DNA from: Nitrosomonas sp.
Lineage (GTDB): Bacteria; Pseudomonadota; Gammaproteobacteria; Burkholderiales; Nitrosomonadaceae
NCBI GenBank assembly: GCA_024281825.1
Contig: JAMWZY010000006.1
Span: forward strand, 124,001 to 188,000
DNA: 64,000 nt
Direction of reading: 5' to 3'
The notes beneath the pieces were generated by a model, which was given only the letters and a program-made list of their open reading frames with translations, had not been told where the DNA came from and searched no databases. Below, one piece after another: positions 49,092 through 58,054 of the stretch. The position numbers and the translations under genes are program-made. Every line of letters begins with the position of its first letter. Position 1 is the stretch's first letter.

Positions 49092-50723
49092 ATGAAGCCT
49101 AACGATCCTAACGTTTCGAATGTCTCGCATCCTGGTGCATGGGCACCCTTACAGCTACCAGTGTTTCGAGCATTTTGGCTCGCATCATTAGGTTCCAATA
49201 TTGGTACCTGGATCAATGCAACCACATCCGGCTGGGTTATGACCGATCTGTCATCCTCTCCCGTGATGGTATCTCTGGTACAAGTGGCATCCTCGCTACC
49301 GATTGTGATGTTTGCACTGATAGCTGGGGCACTTACTGATACCATTGATCACCGTCGCTACCTGATCATCACTCAGATCTGGATGGCGCTAGCAGCGGCA
49401 ATACTGACCGTGCTTACCGCTACAGGTCAATTGGGTCCCTGGAGTCTATTAGTTCTAACTTTTGCCTTGGGATTGGGCTCGGCTATGGCGATGCCAGCAT
49501 TGAGTGCTGCCGTCGCAGACCTCGTACCTAGAAACTTGCTAGCACCAGCGATTGCATTGAATTCGCTATCGATGAATTTGTCACGATCGATTGGCCCCGC
49601 TATCGGCGGCTTGTTGCTGGCCCAGCTTGGTGCTTGGTCTGCCTATTGTCTTAATATGATTTCATTCATTGGCATGATAGTCATGCTATGGTATTGGAAA
49701 CACACACCTGATGAACACGCTTTACCGCCCGAGCGATTCTTCCAAGCAGTACGGGCCGGATTACGCTATAGCTGGATGGCTTCACCCTTTCGTGCAGTGC
49801 TGGTTCGTGCGACCGCTTTCATTATCTTCGCAAGCTCTGTCTGGGCACTGCTCCCGTTGATCGCGCGGTACGAACTTGCCGGTAGTCCCGGAACATATGG
49901 CCTTCTACTGACTTCTGTCGGTGTTGGTGCGGTCATAGCCGCTATCGTGCTGCCATACATACGCAGGTATACCACCCGCGGCCACTTGGTATTTATCGCA
50001 ACTTTGGCTTATGCATTGACTACTCTGGCTATCGCGATGATCCGGAATGAGATGTTATTGTGCATTATCATGGCGACTTGCGGTGCGGCATGGCTCACTG
50101 TGCTGTCATCGCTGCAAGTTGCCGCGCAGATTTCTGTTCCAGCCTGGGTTCGCGGGCGTGCATTATCCCTTTATATTATGATATTTTTTGCCGGAATGAC
50201 GCTCGGCAGCTTGTTGTGGGGTTGGGTTGCAGCACAAATCAATTCACCCGTTGCGCTACTGATTTCGGCTGCTGGCGCTGTATTAGCAGCATTCTTAGTT
50301 CAGAAATTCAGCCTAGGTTCACAAGAAGAACCTGATCTGACGCCGTCTTACCACTGGCCGTACCTGCCCATAACAGAAGAGCCAGACAAAAATCGAGGTC
50401 CCGTACTGGTTACTATCGAATACGAAATTCCATTGGATCGGCGAGTGGATTTTCTACATGCAATACAGCCATTGGGAATAATCCGGCGCCGGGATGGCGC
50501 GTTTTCCTGGGGAGTTTTTGAAGACCTCGTTGTGCCCGGCCACTATATCGAGATTTTTCAGGTCCATTCTTGGCTCGATCACTTACGTCAACATGCTCGC
50601 GTCACTCGCGAAGATCAGAGCATCCAGGAAGCGATCAATCGCTTTCATGTCGGTAATGCAGCGCCTAAGGTTTCTCATTTTGCTGGTGGAACTCCGACAC
50701 CTTCAGCACCATATAATTTGTGA
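49092..50723 (+). CDS. MFS_3 transporter with C-terminal antibiotic-monooxygenase-like domain
   Basis: The protein has 543 residues. Residues about 15-405 are an EntS-type MFS carrier of up to 12 helices (FRAFWLASLGSNIGTWINAT, WVMTDLSSSPVMVSLVQVA, SRSIGPAIGGLLLAQLG). Residues about 430-543 are a soluble tail (VLVTIEYEIPLDRRVDFLHA, DGAFSWGVFEDLVVPGHYIE, WLDHLRQHARVTREDQ) resembling a dimeric alpha-beta barrel. The fused arrangement is known in this subfamily. Probably an exporter for the product or a toxic intermediate of the cluster. Confidence 0.9.
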   Translation: MKPNDPNVSNVSHPGAWAPLQLPVFRAFWLASLGSNIGTWINATTSGWVMTDLSSSPVMVSLVQVASSLPIVMFALIAGALTDTIDHRRYLIITQIWMALAAAILTVLTATGQLGPWSLLVLTFALGLGSAMAMPALSAAVADLVPRNLLAPAIALNSLSMNLSRSIGPAIGGLLLAQLGAWSAYCLNMISFIGMIVMLWYWKHTPDEHALPPERFFQAVRAGLRYSWMASPFRAVLVRATAFIIFASSVWALLPLIARYELAGSPGTYGLLLTSVGVGAVIAAIVLPYIRRYTTRGHLVFIATLAYALTTLAIAMIRNEMLLCIIMATCGAAWLTVLSSLQVAAQISVPAWVRGRALSLYIMIFFAGMTLGSLLWGWVAAQINSPVALLISAAGAVLAAFLVQKFSLGSQEEPDLTPSYHWPYLPITEEPDKNRGPVLVTIEYEIPLDRRVDFLHAIQPLGIIRRRDGAFSWGVFEDLVVPGHYIEIFQVHSWLDHLRQHARVTREDQSIQEAINRFHVGNAAPKVSHFAGGTPTPSAPYNL

Positions 50724-50760
50724 GTATTGATGTAACGGTACGTAAAGAAAATGAAGTTCT

Positions 50761-52332
50761 ATGAGTGCACGGTTTCTTAGCTGTTTCTTTTTACATTTAT
50801 TCATAACGATTTACTGTGAATGGCTTTTTGTTGATCAGTGCTTTTTGATAAGCCCGGCAAATGCAGAAGATGTGAAGATCGCAAATGCCGACAAACTACT
50901 GTCACCTCTCGAAAAGCTATTTACAAATCCTAGCAATATATTCCGCTCCAGCTCCTGCTGTGAAGAAGACAAACGGAATGAGATATCTAAAAAAGAGACT
51001 AATTCGCTTAACAACAATTACAAATCGCTGCGCTATCAAGAAGACTATCGTTATCTGAGAAATTCCCCTCGCAATACTGATTTCTGGCGCCCGGTAAAGT
51101 ACATTCCGTTAGGCAATCAGGAAAATTGGTTTTTAAGTATTGGCGGGGAAATGCGACAACGCTACGAATTTTCCCACAATGAAGAATATGGGAAGGAATT
51201 TGTCGGCAATAGTAATGCTTGGCTTCAGCGTTATATGCTACATGGCGATTTGCACTTGGGTGATAATATCCGTATTTTCTCGCAGTTTACGAGTACATTA
51301 GAAGATTGGCGAAAAACAGGACCAAGGCAAGACGTTGATGAGAATAGATTTGACCTTCATCAAGGTTTTATTGATCTAACCGCACAACTGAGTGCCAATA
51401 GTTCGGCAACTCTACGCCTGGGTCGGCAAGAAATGGAATATGGTTCGGGACGCCTAATTTCTGGCCGAGAGGCACCCAATAACCGCCGGTCATTCGATGC
51501 CATTAAATTATTACTGAAACTAGGAAAGTGGTCGGTAGATAGTTTTGTGGGTAAACCGGTCAACAATCGAATGGGAGTATTTGATGATATTTCAAATTCG
51601 AATAAATCTCTATGGGGTGTTTATGCCATGAAGGCATGGCCATTATTACCGGATGGTCATGTTGATATGTATTATTTAGGATTTGAGAATCGGCATGCCA
51701 TATTTGAGCAAGCTACTGGACATGAGCTCAGGCATACAATCGGGACGAGAATATGGGGAAATCCTTTGCCGTGGAAATATAACTTCGAGCTTATTGGTCA
51801 GTTCGGGCGGTTTGATTCAAATGATATTCGAGCTTGGGCATTCACTTCTGATACGCATTATCTTTTTACGACACTGCCCTTAAAACCCCAGATCGGTATG
51901 CGAGCGGACATTACAAGTGGAGATAGTAAATCATCTACTTTGGGAACTTACAGTCCACTTTTTCCTACGGGTGCTTACTTCAATCTTGCGGATTTAGGTG
52001 GACCTTCCAATTTTATCCATATCCATCCGACACTCAACTTATCCCTAACAGAAAAACTAAAAGCTTCCTTTGATTGGGGGTTCTTCTGGCGAGAAAATGT
52101 TAATGATGCGATTTATTCTATTGCAACTATTCCCATTTTTTCTCCCACATCTCAATCTGGCCAAGGAAGCTTCACGGGAAGCTCACCAGCTTTTGTGCTA
52201 GTTTGGGAGCCTACTAGGCAGATTACACTCTTAGCGAGCTATGTACATTTTTTCCCCAGTAAATTTTTGAAAAATGAACATGCAGCTAAAGAAGTAGATT
52301 ATTTTACAACTTGGATAACTTATAAATTCTAA
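50761..52332 (+). CDS. Alginate-export-family outer-membrane porin
   Basis: This 523-residue protein has a signal peptide (residues 1-36 with a hydrophobic core LHLFITIYCEWLFV). It carries the family features SIGGEMRQRYEFSHNEEYG, LRLGRQEMEYGSGRLISGRE and alternating beta strands to a C-terminal VDYFTTWITYKF ending in Phe, as outer-membrane barrels do. AlgE-type members form anionic channels; here it is more likely a general substrate pore for the cluster. It is 37 bp after the MFS gene and ends the run. Confidence 0.9.
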   Translation: MSARFLSCFFLHLFITIYCEWLFVDQCFLISPANAEDVKIANADKLLSPLEKLFTNPSNIFRSSSCCEEDKRNEISKKETNSLNNNYKSLRYQEDYRYLRNSPRNTDFWRPVKYIPLGNQENWFLSIGGEMRQRYEFSHNEEYGKEFVGNSNAWLQRYMLHGDLHLGDNIRIFSQFTSTLEDWRKTGPRQDVDENRFDLHQGFIDLTAQLSANSSATLRLGRQEMEYGSGRLISGREAPNNRRSFDAIKLLLKLGKWSVDSFVGKPVNNRMGVFDDISNSNKSLWGVYAMKAWPLLPDGHVDMYYLGFENRHAIFEQATGHELRHTIGTRIWGNPLPWKYNFELIGQFGRFDSNDIRAWAFTSDTHYLFTTLPLKPQIGMRADITSGDSKSSTLGTYSPLFPTGAYFNLADLGGPSNFIHIHPTLNLSLTEKLKASFDWGFFWRENVNDAIYSIATIPIFSPTSQSGQGSFTGSSPAFVLVWEPTRQITLLASYVHFFPSKFLKNEHAAKEVDYFTTWITYKF

Positions 52333-52620
52333 TTTTGAATTAGACCAAAATTACTCTGGAATGGAAAATTTGCGTCATTCAAAAGAGACAATGACAGCCA
52401 ATTCACAACACTTGATGAACGTCTAAGAAATCGGAATTAATGCCGCGGAGTTTAAAAATAAGGCATCAAGGCGCCTGATTCATTGTCCCAAATGACTTAG
52501 TTAAAAATTCCTAAAGCGGCGGCGCGTTACAGAAATAATATTTATTCCGATCTCAACAACTTGCAGAATTTCATAGAATCCCGCAAGTTTCAAAACTAAA
52601 GTTACTCGGGCTTTGCCCAG

Positions 52621-52658
52621 AAAGAAAAAAGCACTTTTGATGTTATCGCAAGTGCTTG
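52621..52658 (-). terminator. Terminator after tRNA-Lys
   Basis: On the minus strand a stem AGCACTT/AAGTGCT (12-15 base loop) is followed by a T-rich tail (TTTTTTCTTTC), 7 bp beyond the tRNA 3' end. The remaining part of the gap between the porin and the tRNA (52333-52620) holds no gene I can support. Confidence 0.75.
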
Positions 52659-52664
52659 AATATT

Positions 52665-52740
52665 TGGTAGGTCGTGGCAGATTCGAACTGCCGACCAACG
52701 GATTAAAAGTCCGCTGCTCTACCGACTGAGCTAACGACCC
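52665..52740 (-). tRNA. tRNA-Lys (anticodon TTT)
   Basis: On the minus strand the gene starts GGGTCGTTAGCTCAGTCGGT, has the anticodon loop CTTTTAA, a normal T-loop GTTCGAATC and acceptor closure ACGACCT with A73 and an encoded CCA. All arms pair, with a G-U at the first acceptor pair. Its 3' end is the presumed insertion site of the island to its left. Confidence 0.97.
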
Positions 52741-52908
52741 AAATCAAAGTGCGAGATTATACCTGATCTAATAAGCGATATGAAGTGGCGTTGTAAACTA
52801 GATAGTAATTAAAGTTAAAGAAATAGGAATCGGTTATGCAAAAATAGTCTTCGAATAACAAAATATAGCAGTGATTCTTCACAATAGCATTTAAATCACA
52901 GCAAAAAC

Positions 52909-52935
52909 GACTACCAGTAGAGTTCTGGTAGCCGC
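52909..52935 (-). terminator. Terminator of the multicopper oxidase genes
   Basis: A perfect 7-bp stem CTACCAG/CTGGTAG (52911-52917, 52925-52931) extended by flanking pairs is followed on the minus strand by TCGTTTTTG. It lies 44 bp beyond the large oxidase stop. The other bases of 52741-52974 hold nothing recognisable. Confidence 0.75.
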
Positions 52936-52974
52936 AATTAGGAAAATAACTATTCCTACTATAAATTAAATCAA

Positions 52975-55818
52975 CTACTGGCCAATCGGATTTTGCTGTT
53001 CAAGTGTCAAATCAGCTTTCCAAACATCTGGAAGTTTTTGTACCCAACCATTGTAAACATTAGGCACAGCCAAAACACCTTGGCCGCCAAATCCTGGTAA
53101 GCCGCTTATACTATCATCCTTAGCAGTATTGACAGTATCCACCAATGAGACATAACCGGCAATTTTCGCTTTGCTAATATCGCCATTGCCTTCCGGATCG
53201 ATATCGACAACAGTCAACCTGTTACCAAATTTGGTTGTAACATAGGCATAATAGCCCCCACCTTGTTTCGCACCAAAGTTAGCACCGTGGCAACCAGGAT
53301 CACAATCAAATTTCTTGACGATAGTGTCTGTTACTGTGTCAACAATGACAATCTGCCCACCCGTCGCGGCAATTACAACTGCTTTACCATCTGGAGAAAC
53401 AGGCGATTGAATAGGCAGTATGCCATAAGCTTCTGGATCGTTATTTCCATCGCCATCCGCAAACGCTCCAGTAATTGGGTTATAGTCGGCAATCAAATTG
53501 ATGGTTTTAATCAACGCACCTGTCTCGCCATTCAACACCGTCAATGTATGGTGCAACAAATTGGCCGCATAGATTTTGCTGGAATCCGGCATCATACCAA
53601 TTGCAATGGGATGAGCACCCGGTATATCTTTTCCAGCCGCATCTTTTCCAGTCGGTGTGCGAGCATGTATACCACCTTCAGATCCATAAATACCGATATC
53701 ATTAGTATTGATATTAGGCGTCACAATTTTGGAGCCATCTGCGCTAACCCAATGACCATGTGGATTTGCAGAAATATGCCCATGAGCTTGCGTTGGCATG
53801 GTTTTGGTGACCTCAGTTGTACCAGCCCGAATCACAGAAATACCATTTTCACCATTGATTGCAATCGTAATATCATCGGTAGTCGGTAACGTCACCACGT
53901 GAGAAGGTGAATATCCCACTTGTATATTTTTGATCAATTCACCGTTTTCACGATTAATCATCGAAAATTTATTATCAAACCACTGCGTTTGATAAATAAC
54001 CGACTGATCTCGACTAGACCACATGTTGTGTGGATTATTATTGTTGATCTGCGGTAACACAACCTTACGTTTAACCGTCCAGTTGGTTGCATCGACCACA
54101 GTAGTAGTACCGGGTTTATACTTGCCAGCCGTTTTTTCGAATTGCGTATTAACCCATACTTCACCAACTCCGGGTATCGACGGCACATCACCGACCGCCA
54201 ACGATTGTTTAATATTGAGAATACTGAGAGGTGCAGCAATGCCGCCATTGGTCAACTTAGGATCGAATGGTGCTCCTGAGATTCTCACAGGAAGCGTAGG
54301 AAATCTCAGATTCCACTCACCCGAAGAATAATCTTGCCAATTGGCAGGTGCAGTTGCTATGAAGAATGTCTTCAATAACCGAATTGCCAGATCACTGCTG
54401 GTAGGCAAATTTGTTATACCAGTCACCAAATCAATGGTAAAGTTTTTATCAGGATTTCCCAAATCGAGACCTGCGGTATTCGGGTCATCCACGATGACCG
54501 CACCAAACATATACGGGTGTACTTTACAGGTAAACACATATAACCCTGGCGTATCGAGTCTAATCAGTCCACCACCGCGATATGCGCTGGACTGATCAAA
54601 AGGCATATGGTGAGCACCCGTTGGCCATAACAAACTGCTGATCGTATGCACACCATTCGTATCCGACATAATGAAATTCACACTACTACCAGGCGACATA
54701 ACTTCTAGCGATTTCGTTCTAATTTCGGCACCTGCAAGAGGGCTATTGACAGCGCCAGGTGCACTCAGCGTAACGATGGCATCTCCTCTTGCGCTCCTAA
54801 ACCAGCTTGCACCTTCATCGCTTATTTCAAATGTTACTAAGCCTGGTTCATCCTTAGTGCCCAATAAAATCCTGCCATAAGGCGATGCGCCAACGACACT
54901 GGCACCACCGCCACCAACCGGATCCACTTTGAAGTTACCATGCATACCTGCTTCCATATGAGCAATCAAGTGACAATGATATTGCCAGTCCCCTGCGCCC
55001 ACACCGGAGCCTGCTTTGATGGTAAACGAATGGGTGTCGAAACCTTCTGCCAGCAATTTGGTGTCTATGACTTCGTCAGTTCCTGTTTTCAACCAGCGGT
55101 GCGCATGTAAATGAAAGGTATGACCTGGGCCAACAGACAAGACATGAAAACGAACGATATCATTTTCAACTGCCCCTGGATTTGGATTGGCCCAAAGCGG
55201 TTTTTGCGTACCATCACTGGCAATCTCGGTTCCCCAGAATGTTGAACCCACCATAAATAGCACAAACTGTTTATCAATATCCGTTTGCGCAACCGGAACA
55301 ACATTACCATTAGCTTCAACATACTTATCAACTGGACCTGCGGTATTATCTACAACGATCGCTCCAAATAAGCCCAATAATTCTTTCCCATTCATATCAC
55401 CATGATAGGCATAAGTACCTGCCTTGTTTGCTTGAATGCGATAATTTTTTGTCTCGCCCGGTTTCACCTTGGCAGAACTGTGATGTGGCAATCCTGGAAC
55501 TTTAAATCCAACCCGAGTGCTTGTCGTATTGTTCAACGTAATATTTAGTGTATCGCCTTTTTTTACCAATAAGGTAGGCCCAGGAATAACGCCTTCATTA
55601 CCACCTAAAGCATATGCTAGCTGGCCATTTGGCAAGGTCTTAGCGGTTAACGTAAAATTATGGGCTGCAGCCAACACAACAGACGAAGTCAGTAATGTCA
55701 ATGCAACCACAAACCCTGTTGTTAGCTGTGTAACTAGACGTTTATAGTTAGAAGTTATTTTATGACTCATACCACTATCCTTATCATCGATGTGCTTGTC
55801 TTTTTGTTTATTGAACAT
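52975..55818 (-). CDS. Multicopper oxidase-like protein fused to blue-copper and beta-propeller domains
   Basis: The protein has 947 residues with a signal peptide near residues 30-51. Two cupredoxin domains follow: IPGPTLLVKKGDTL, PGLPHHSS, TYAYHGDMNGKELLGLFGAI, then HTFHLHAHRW and the type-1 copper motif WQYHCHLIAHMEAGMHG near residue 280. A third cupredoxin (about 345-450) has GVHTISS and YVFTCKVHPYMFGAVIVD, a plastocyanin-like copper site. Residues about 530-930 are a beta-propeller of YVTN/cytochrome-D1-like repeats (YSPSHVVTLP, GETGALIKTINL, VSPDGKAVVIAATGGQIVIV). Probably periplasmic. It overlaps the upstream oxidase gene by 11 bp; a start at 55770 is an alternative. Substrate unknown. 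Confidence 0.85.
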   Translation of the reverse strand: MFNKQKDKHIDDKDSGMSHKITSNYKRLVTQLTTGFVVALTLLTSSVVLAAAHNFTLTAKTLPNGQLAYALGGNEGVIPGPTLLVKKGDTLNITLNNTTSTRVGFKVPGLPHHSSAKVKPGETKNYRIQANKAGTYAYHGDMNGKELLGLFGAIVVDNTAGPVDKYVEANGNVVPVAQTDIDKQFVLFMVGSTFWGTEIASDGTQKPLWANPNPGAVENDIVRFHVLSVGPGHTFHLHAHRWLKTGTDEVIDTKLLAEGFDTHSFTIKAGSGVGAGDWQYHCHLIAHMEAGMHGNFKVDPVGGGGASVVGASPYGRILLGTKDEPGLVTFEISDEGASWFRSARGDAIVTLSAPGAVNSPLAGAEIRTKSLEVMSPGSSVNFIMSDTNGVHTISSLLWPTGAHHMPFDQSSAYRGGGLIRLDTPGLYVFTCKVHPYMFGAVIVDDPNTAGLDLGNPDKNFTIDLVTGITNLPTSSDLAIRLLKTFFIATAPANWQDYSSGEWNLRFPTLPVRISGAPFDPKLTNGGIAAPLSILNIKQSLAVGDVPSIPGVGEVWVNTQFEKTAGKYKPGTTTVVDATNWTVKRKVVLPQINNNNPHNMWSSRDQSVIYQTQWFDNKFSMINRENGELIKNIQVGYSPSHVVTLPTTDDITIAINGENGISVIRAGTTEVTKTMPTQAHGHISANPHGHWVSADGSKIVTPNINTNDIGIYGSEGGIHARTPTGKDAAGKDIPGAHPIAIGMMPDSSKIYAANLLHHTLTVLNGETGALIKTINLIADYNPITGAFADGDGNNDPEAYGILPIQSPVSPDGKAVVIAATGGQIVIVDTVTDTIVKKFDCDPGCHGANFGAKQGGGYYAYVTTKFGNRLTVVDIDPEGNGDISKAKIAGYVSLVDTVNTAKDDSISGLPGFGGQGVLAVPNVYNGWVQKLPDVWKADLTLEQQNPIGQ

Positions 55819-56830
55819 TAAATTTTCCTCTCATGCCCAATAGCTTATTCGAACGATTATGGTCCTCATAATAAGCACTGTGCTTCGCTTTTACGGCAAA
55901 CACATGCTTCTCCAGCGGACCAATTGCTACTTGATTGATAAGATCATGAGTTCCTGGATCAAACCAGAGATAACCATTTAGCTTGAATTTGTGAATATCT
56001 GTGCCCAGGGCAATTAAATGGAATCTAACCTGAGTATCTTCTTTTGCAGACAAGATAGGATTAGGGCCGTGCTGCGATTGTTTTTTAGAGCTACCATTGA
56101 TCTCCATACCCCAGAAAGCATCATCCCCAAGATACAACACATACTCTTTGGCATAGCTCGGAGCACCAATCGGATTCACAATAATTGCTCCGAATAATCC
56201 CCGGTGTTCTGCGCCATTATGGGTTTCGAAGTTATGATCATGGTAAGCCCATGTACCGGCCGTTCCCGCTGCAACATTCCACTTATATTCATACACGGCA
56301 TAAGTTTCTTCCAGCCCAGCTCCGGCCCCTTCGTCAAAAAGCTTATTGATGACTTTAAGCGTGCCATCGCTGAGAATATCGTAGTGAACGCCATGCACAT
56401 GTATACTGACTTGCCTGCTAATTCCATGAATGGGAACATCACTATCAGGAATAGCATTTAAAATGGATATCTTAACTGTATCCCCTTCAGTCAACTCAAT
56501 GGTAGGCCCCGGAATGGTAGCATTAGGACTGTACCGACTGGTAATGTCCACGCCATCTCGCTTATGATTTATCATCTTGTAAGCTAGCAACTTATTACCA
56601 AACCCATCATCACGCGTTTCTTCCGCTGTTAATTGAATCACATGCTCCGCAGCGGTGCCTTTTCCAGAAACCAGAAATGACAAAACCAAGCTCACGAACA
56701 ACGCAATAAACAGTTGCTTTAATAAACTCTGGTATGGCGTACACTGCATAGCACTTGAATTTTCAGAGAAATCCACGCCTCTATGCCGTTGATTAAATTC
56801 GTACAACATTTTTAACATCCCTCCTATCAA
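55808..56830 (-). CDS. Two-domain multicopper oxidase-family protein
   Basis: The protein has 340 residues. A hydrophobic export signal lies about residues 36-58, with an unusually long N-terminal lead (a start at MLKMLYEF, 56818, is possible). Domain 1 keeps copper motifs: IPGPTIELTEGDTVKI, VSIHVHGVHYD (HxH) and TWAYHDHNFETHNG (HxH). Domain 2 has DIHKFKLNGYLWF but ends HSAYYEDHNRSNKLLGMRG where an HCHxxxHxxxGM motif is expected. The type-1 copper Cys and His therefore look lost, so it may bind copper but not work alone as an oxidase. It is first of the two-gene operon. Confidence 0.83.
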   Translation of the reverse strand: MIGGMLKMLYEFNQRHRGVDFSENSSAMQCTPYQSLLKQLFIALFVSLVLSFLVSGKGTAAEHVIQLTAEETRDDGFGNKLLAYKMINHKRDGVDITSRYSPNATIPGPTIELTEGDTVKISILNAIPDSDVPIHGISRQVSIHVHGVHYDILSDGTLKVINKLFDEGAGAGLEETYAVYEYKWNVAAGTAGTWAYHDHNFETHNGAEHRGLFGAIIVNPIGAPSYAKEYVLYLGDDAFWGMEINGSSKKQSQHGPNPILSAKEDTQVRFHLIALGTDIHKFKLNGYLWFDPGTHDLINQVAIGPLEKHVFAVKAKHSAYYEDHNRSNKLLGMRGKFNVQ

Positions 56831-56996
56831 TGTAAAAAGTGTATCGAGTCAGCTTAAGCTAGAAATTTTTTAGTTTTTTGATACAAGCATTTATTTCTAT
56901 GACTTAAGCTTTTCGGAAACCCACTCTGGAATAAATAAACCGCAGCAATGCATGCCACTATTTATTTAATAAAACAAGGAAAGGATCTTATCAAAG

Positions 56997-57036
56997 CCAT
57001 TTTCGGGAAAATAGATGTCAATCATCCCGAAAATGG
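56997..57036. promoter_or_regulatory. Perfect inverted repeat between the oxidase and regulator genes
   Basis: CCATTTTCGGG at 56997-57007 and CCCGAAAATGG at 57026-57036 form an 11-bp perfect inverted repeat with an 18-bp spacer, in the 240-bp gap that must contain the oxidase promoter. Nearby ATTTATCCCGA copies (57055-57065, 57098-57108) repeat part of it. It could be an operator, or the terminator of the regulator gene (no U-run seen). Confidence 0.5.
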
Positions 57037-57073
57037 GGTGGTTATTTTTCAGGAATTTATCCCGAAGGTGAGG

Positions 57074-57805
57074 TTATTTATTGGGAATTCCTCGGAAATT
57101 TATCCCGAGAATGTAGGAATCATTGAAGTAATTATAAAACGGAGCTTTTAAACATAATTCAACTTGCTTTTTGACACCGATTTTCTTATAAATTATGGAC
57201 AATTGATTACGCACAGTTTTCTCAGCAATAAACAATTGCACGCTGATCTCTTTAGCGGATAGGCCCTTGCAGGCAAGATAAGCAACATGCCGCTCACTTT
57301 CACTCAGCTTCAATTGATCCAATTCTTTAGAATCAGCACCACCAGACATTTCCTGAACTTGATTGTCATCAAACTGCGCTTGCCACAGCAGCTTTGTAAC
57401 GTGCCGATCAAACCATACTTGTCCCGCATGAACAACATTAATGGCTTTCACTAGCAGCTCACAAGAATGATGCTTACCGATAATACCCGCCGCTCCTGAA
57501 CGGAATGTTTTTAAAAAGGTTTGCTCGCAATTGTTATACGATAAAGCCAACACTTTGCTTTGTGGGCATACACTCAATAATTTAGCGATATAACCGGCGC
57601 AATCGCCGTTGTTTAATTGTAAGTCAATCAAAACCACATCGGGTCTATATTGCACGGCCAAACCCAGTATATCTTCTATACAATCCGTTTCCGCAACCAG
57701 CCGTACTGAAGTATGATTTTTAAATAATGCGCGCAAACCCAATCGCACCAGTTCAAAACTCTCTGCAACCAGTATGCAAATTTCACTACGAAATTGTTCA
57801 GTCAT
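57074..57805 (-). CDS. LuxR/NarL-type response regulator
   Basis: The protein has 243 residues. The receiver (about 1-120) has the phospho-acceptor Asp in VVLIDLQLNNG near residue 61, but the early acidic pair reads AE (LVAESFELVRLG), so its phosphorylation is uncertain. The LuxR domain (about 165-220) is LSESERHVAYLACKGLSAKE, IAEKTVRNQLSIIYKKIGVK. A tail (ILGINFRGIPNK) after the HTH is encoded in part by the GGGATAA repeat. It lies upstream of the oxidase genes on the same strand (243-bp gap). It resembles the two regulators at 7.1-8.3 kb in type. Confidence 0.87.
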   Translation of the reverse strand: MTEQFRSEICILVAESFELVRLGLRALFKNHTSVRLVAETDCIEDILGLAVQYRPDVVLIDLQLNNGDCAGYIAKLLSVCPQSKVLALSYNNCEQTFLKTFRSGAAGIIGKHHSCELLVKAINVVHAGQVWFDRHVTKLLWQAQFDDNQVQEMSGGADSKELDQLKLSESERHVAYLACKGLSAKEISVQLFIAEKTVRNQLSIIYKKIGVKKQVELCLKAPFYNYFNDSYILGINFRGIPNK

Positions 57806-57953
57806 ACCCTTAGTATCAATTAATAAAACAGGTACAAAATCTAGAAATTCTCTGAATCATCTGGAGAAATAGCATCTTGGCGTATCGGCAAGACTCGAAG
57901 CCAGATAAACAAAAAAGCAGCATAAACCTATCACTGCGTTCCCATTAGTTCAG

Positions 57954-58054
57954 TCCGGGATAATTTTACCAAGTTTACCTTGTAAGCAAAAGACGATATT
58001 TATCCCACAAAACCAGGAATCCTCAGGATTCTAAAAGACAAAATATCCCGATTT
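57954..58054. promoter_or_regulatory. Repeated GGGATAA motifs upstream of the LuxR regulator
   Basis: The 387-bp gap 57806-58192 has no gene. It contains TCCGGGATAA (57954-57963), TTTATCCCA (57999-58007) and AAATATCCCGATTT (58041-58054). The same core occurs twice as ATTTATCCCGA and in the inverted repeat on the other side of the regulator gene. Clustering on both sides suggests binding sites for that regulator, an inference. Confidence 0.4.

Larger units (their letters stand above)
43818..52696. mobile_element. Putative tRNA-Lys genomic island
   Basis: The region is bounded by the tRNA-Lys remnant on the left and the intact tRNA-Lys on the right, 8.85 kb apart, in direct orientation, with the island on the 3' side of the tRNA as integrases leave it. 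It contains eight accessory genes in one functional theme and is visibly more GC-rich in 45.4-50.7 kb than its neighbours. No integrase, excisionase or transposase gene remains, so it would be immobile now. Confidence 0.6.

Noticed and set aside
48932-49345. 137-codon minus-strand ORF across the amidohydrolase-MFS junction
   Set aside because: It is antisense to two well-supported genes and has no family features.
52501-52698. 65-codon minus-strand ORF overlapping tRNA-Lys
   Set aside because: It reads through the tRNA and its terminator; no protein features.
56948-57151. Plus-strand ORF containing the inverted repeat region
   Set aside because: It is antisense to the end of the LuxR regulator and built from the repeated motif; no ribosome site.
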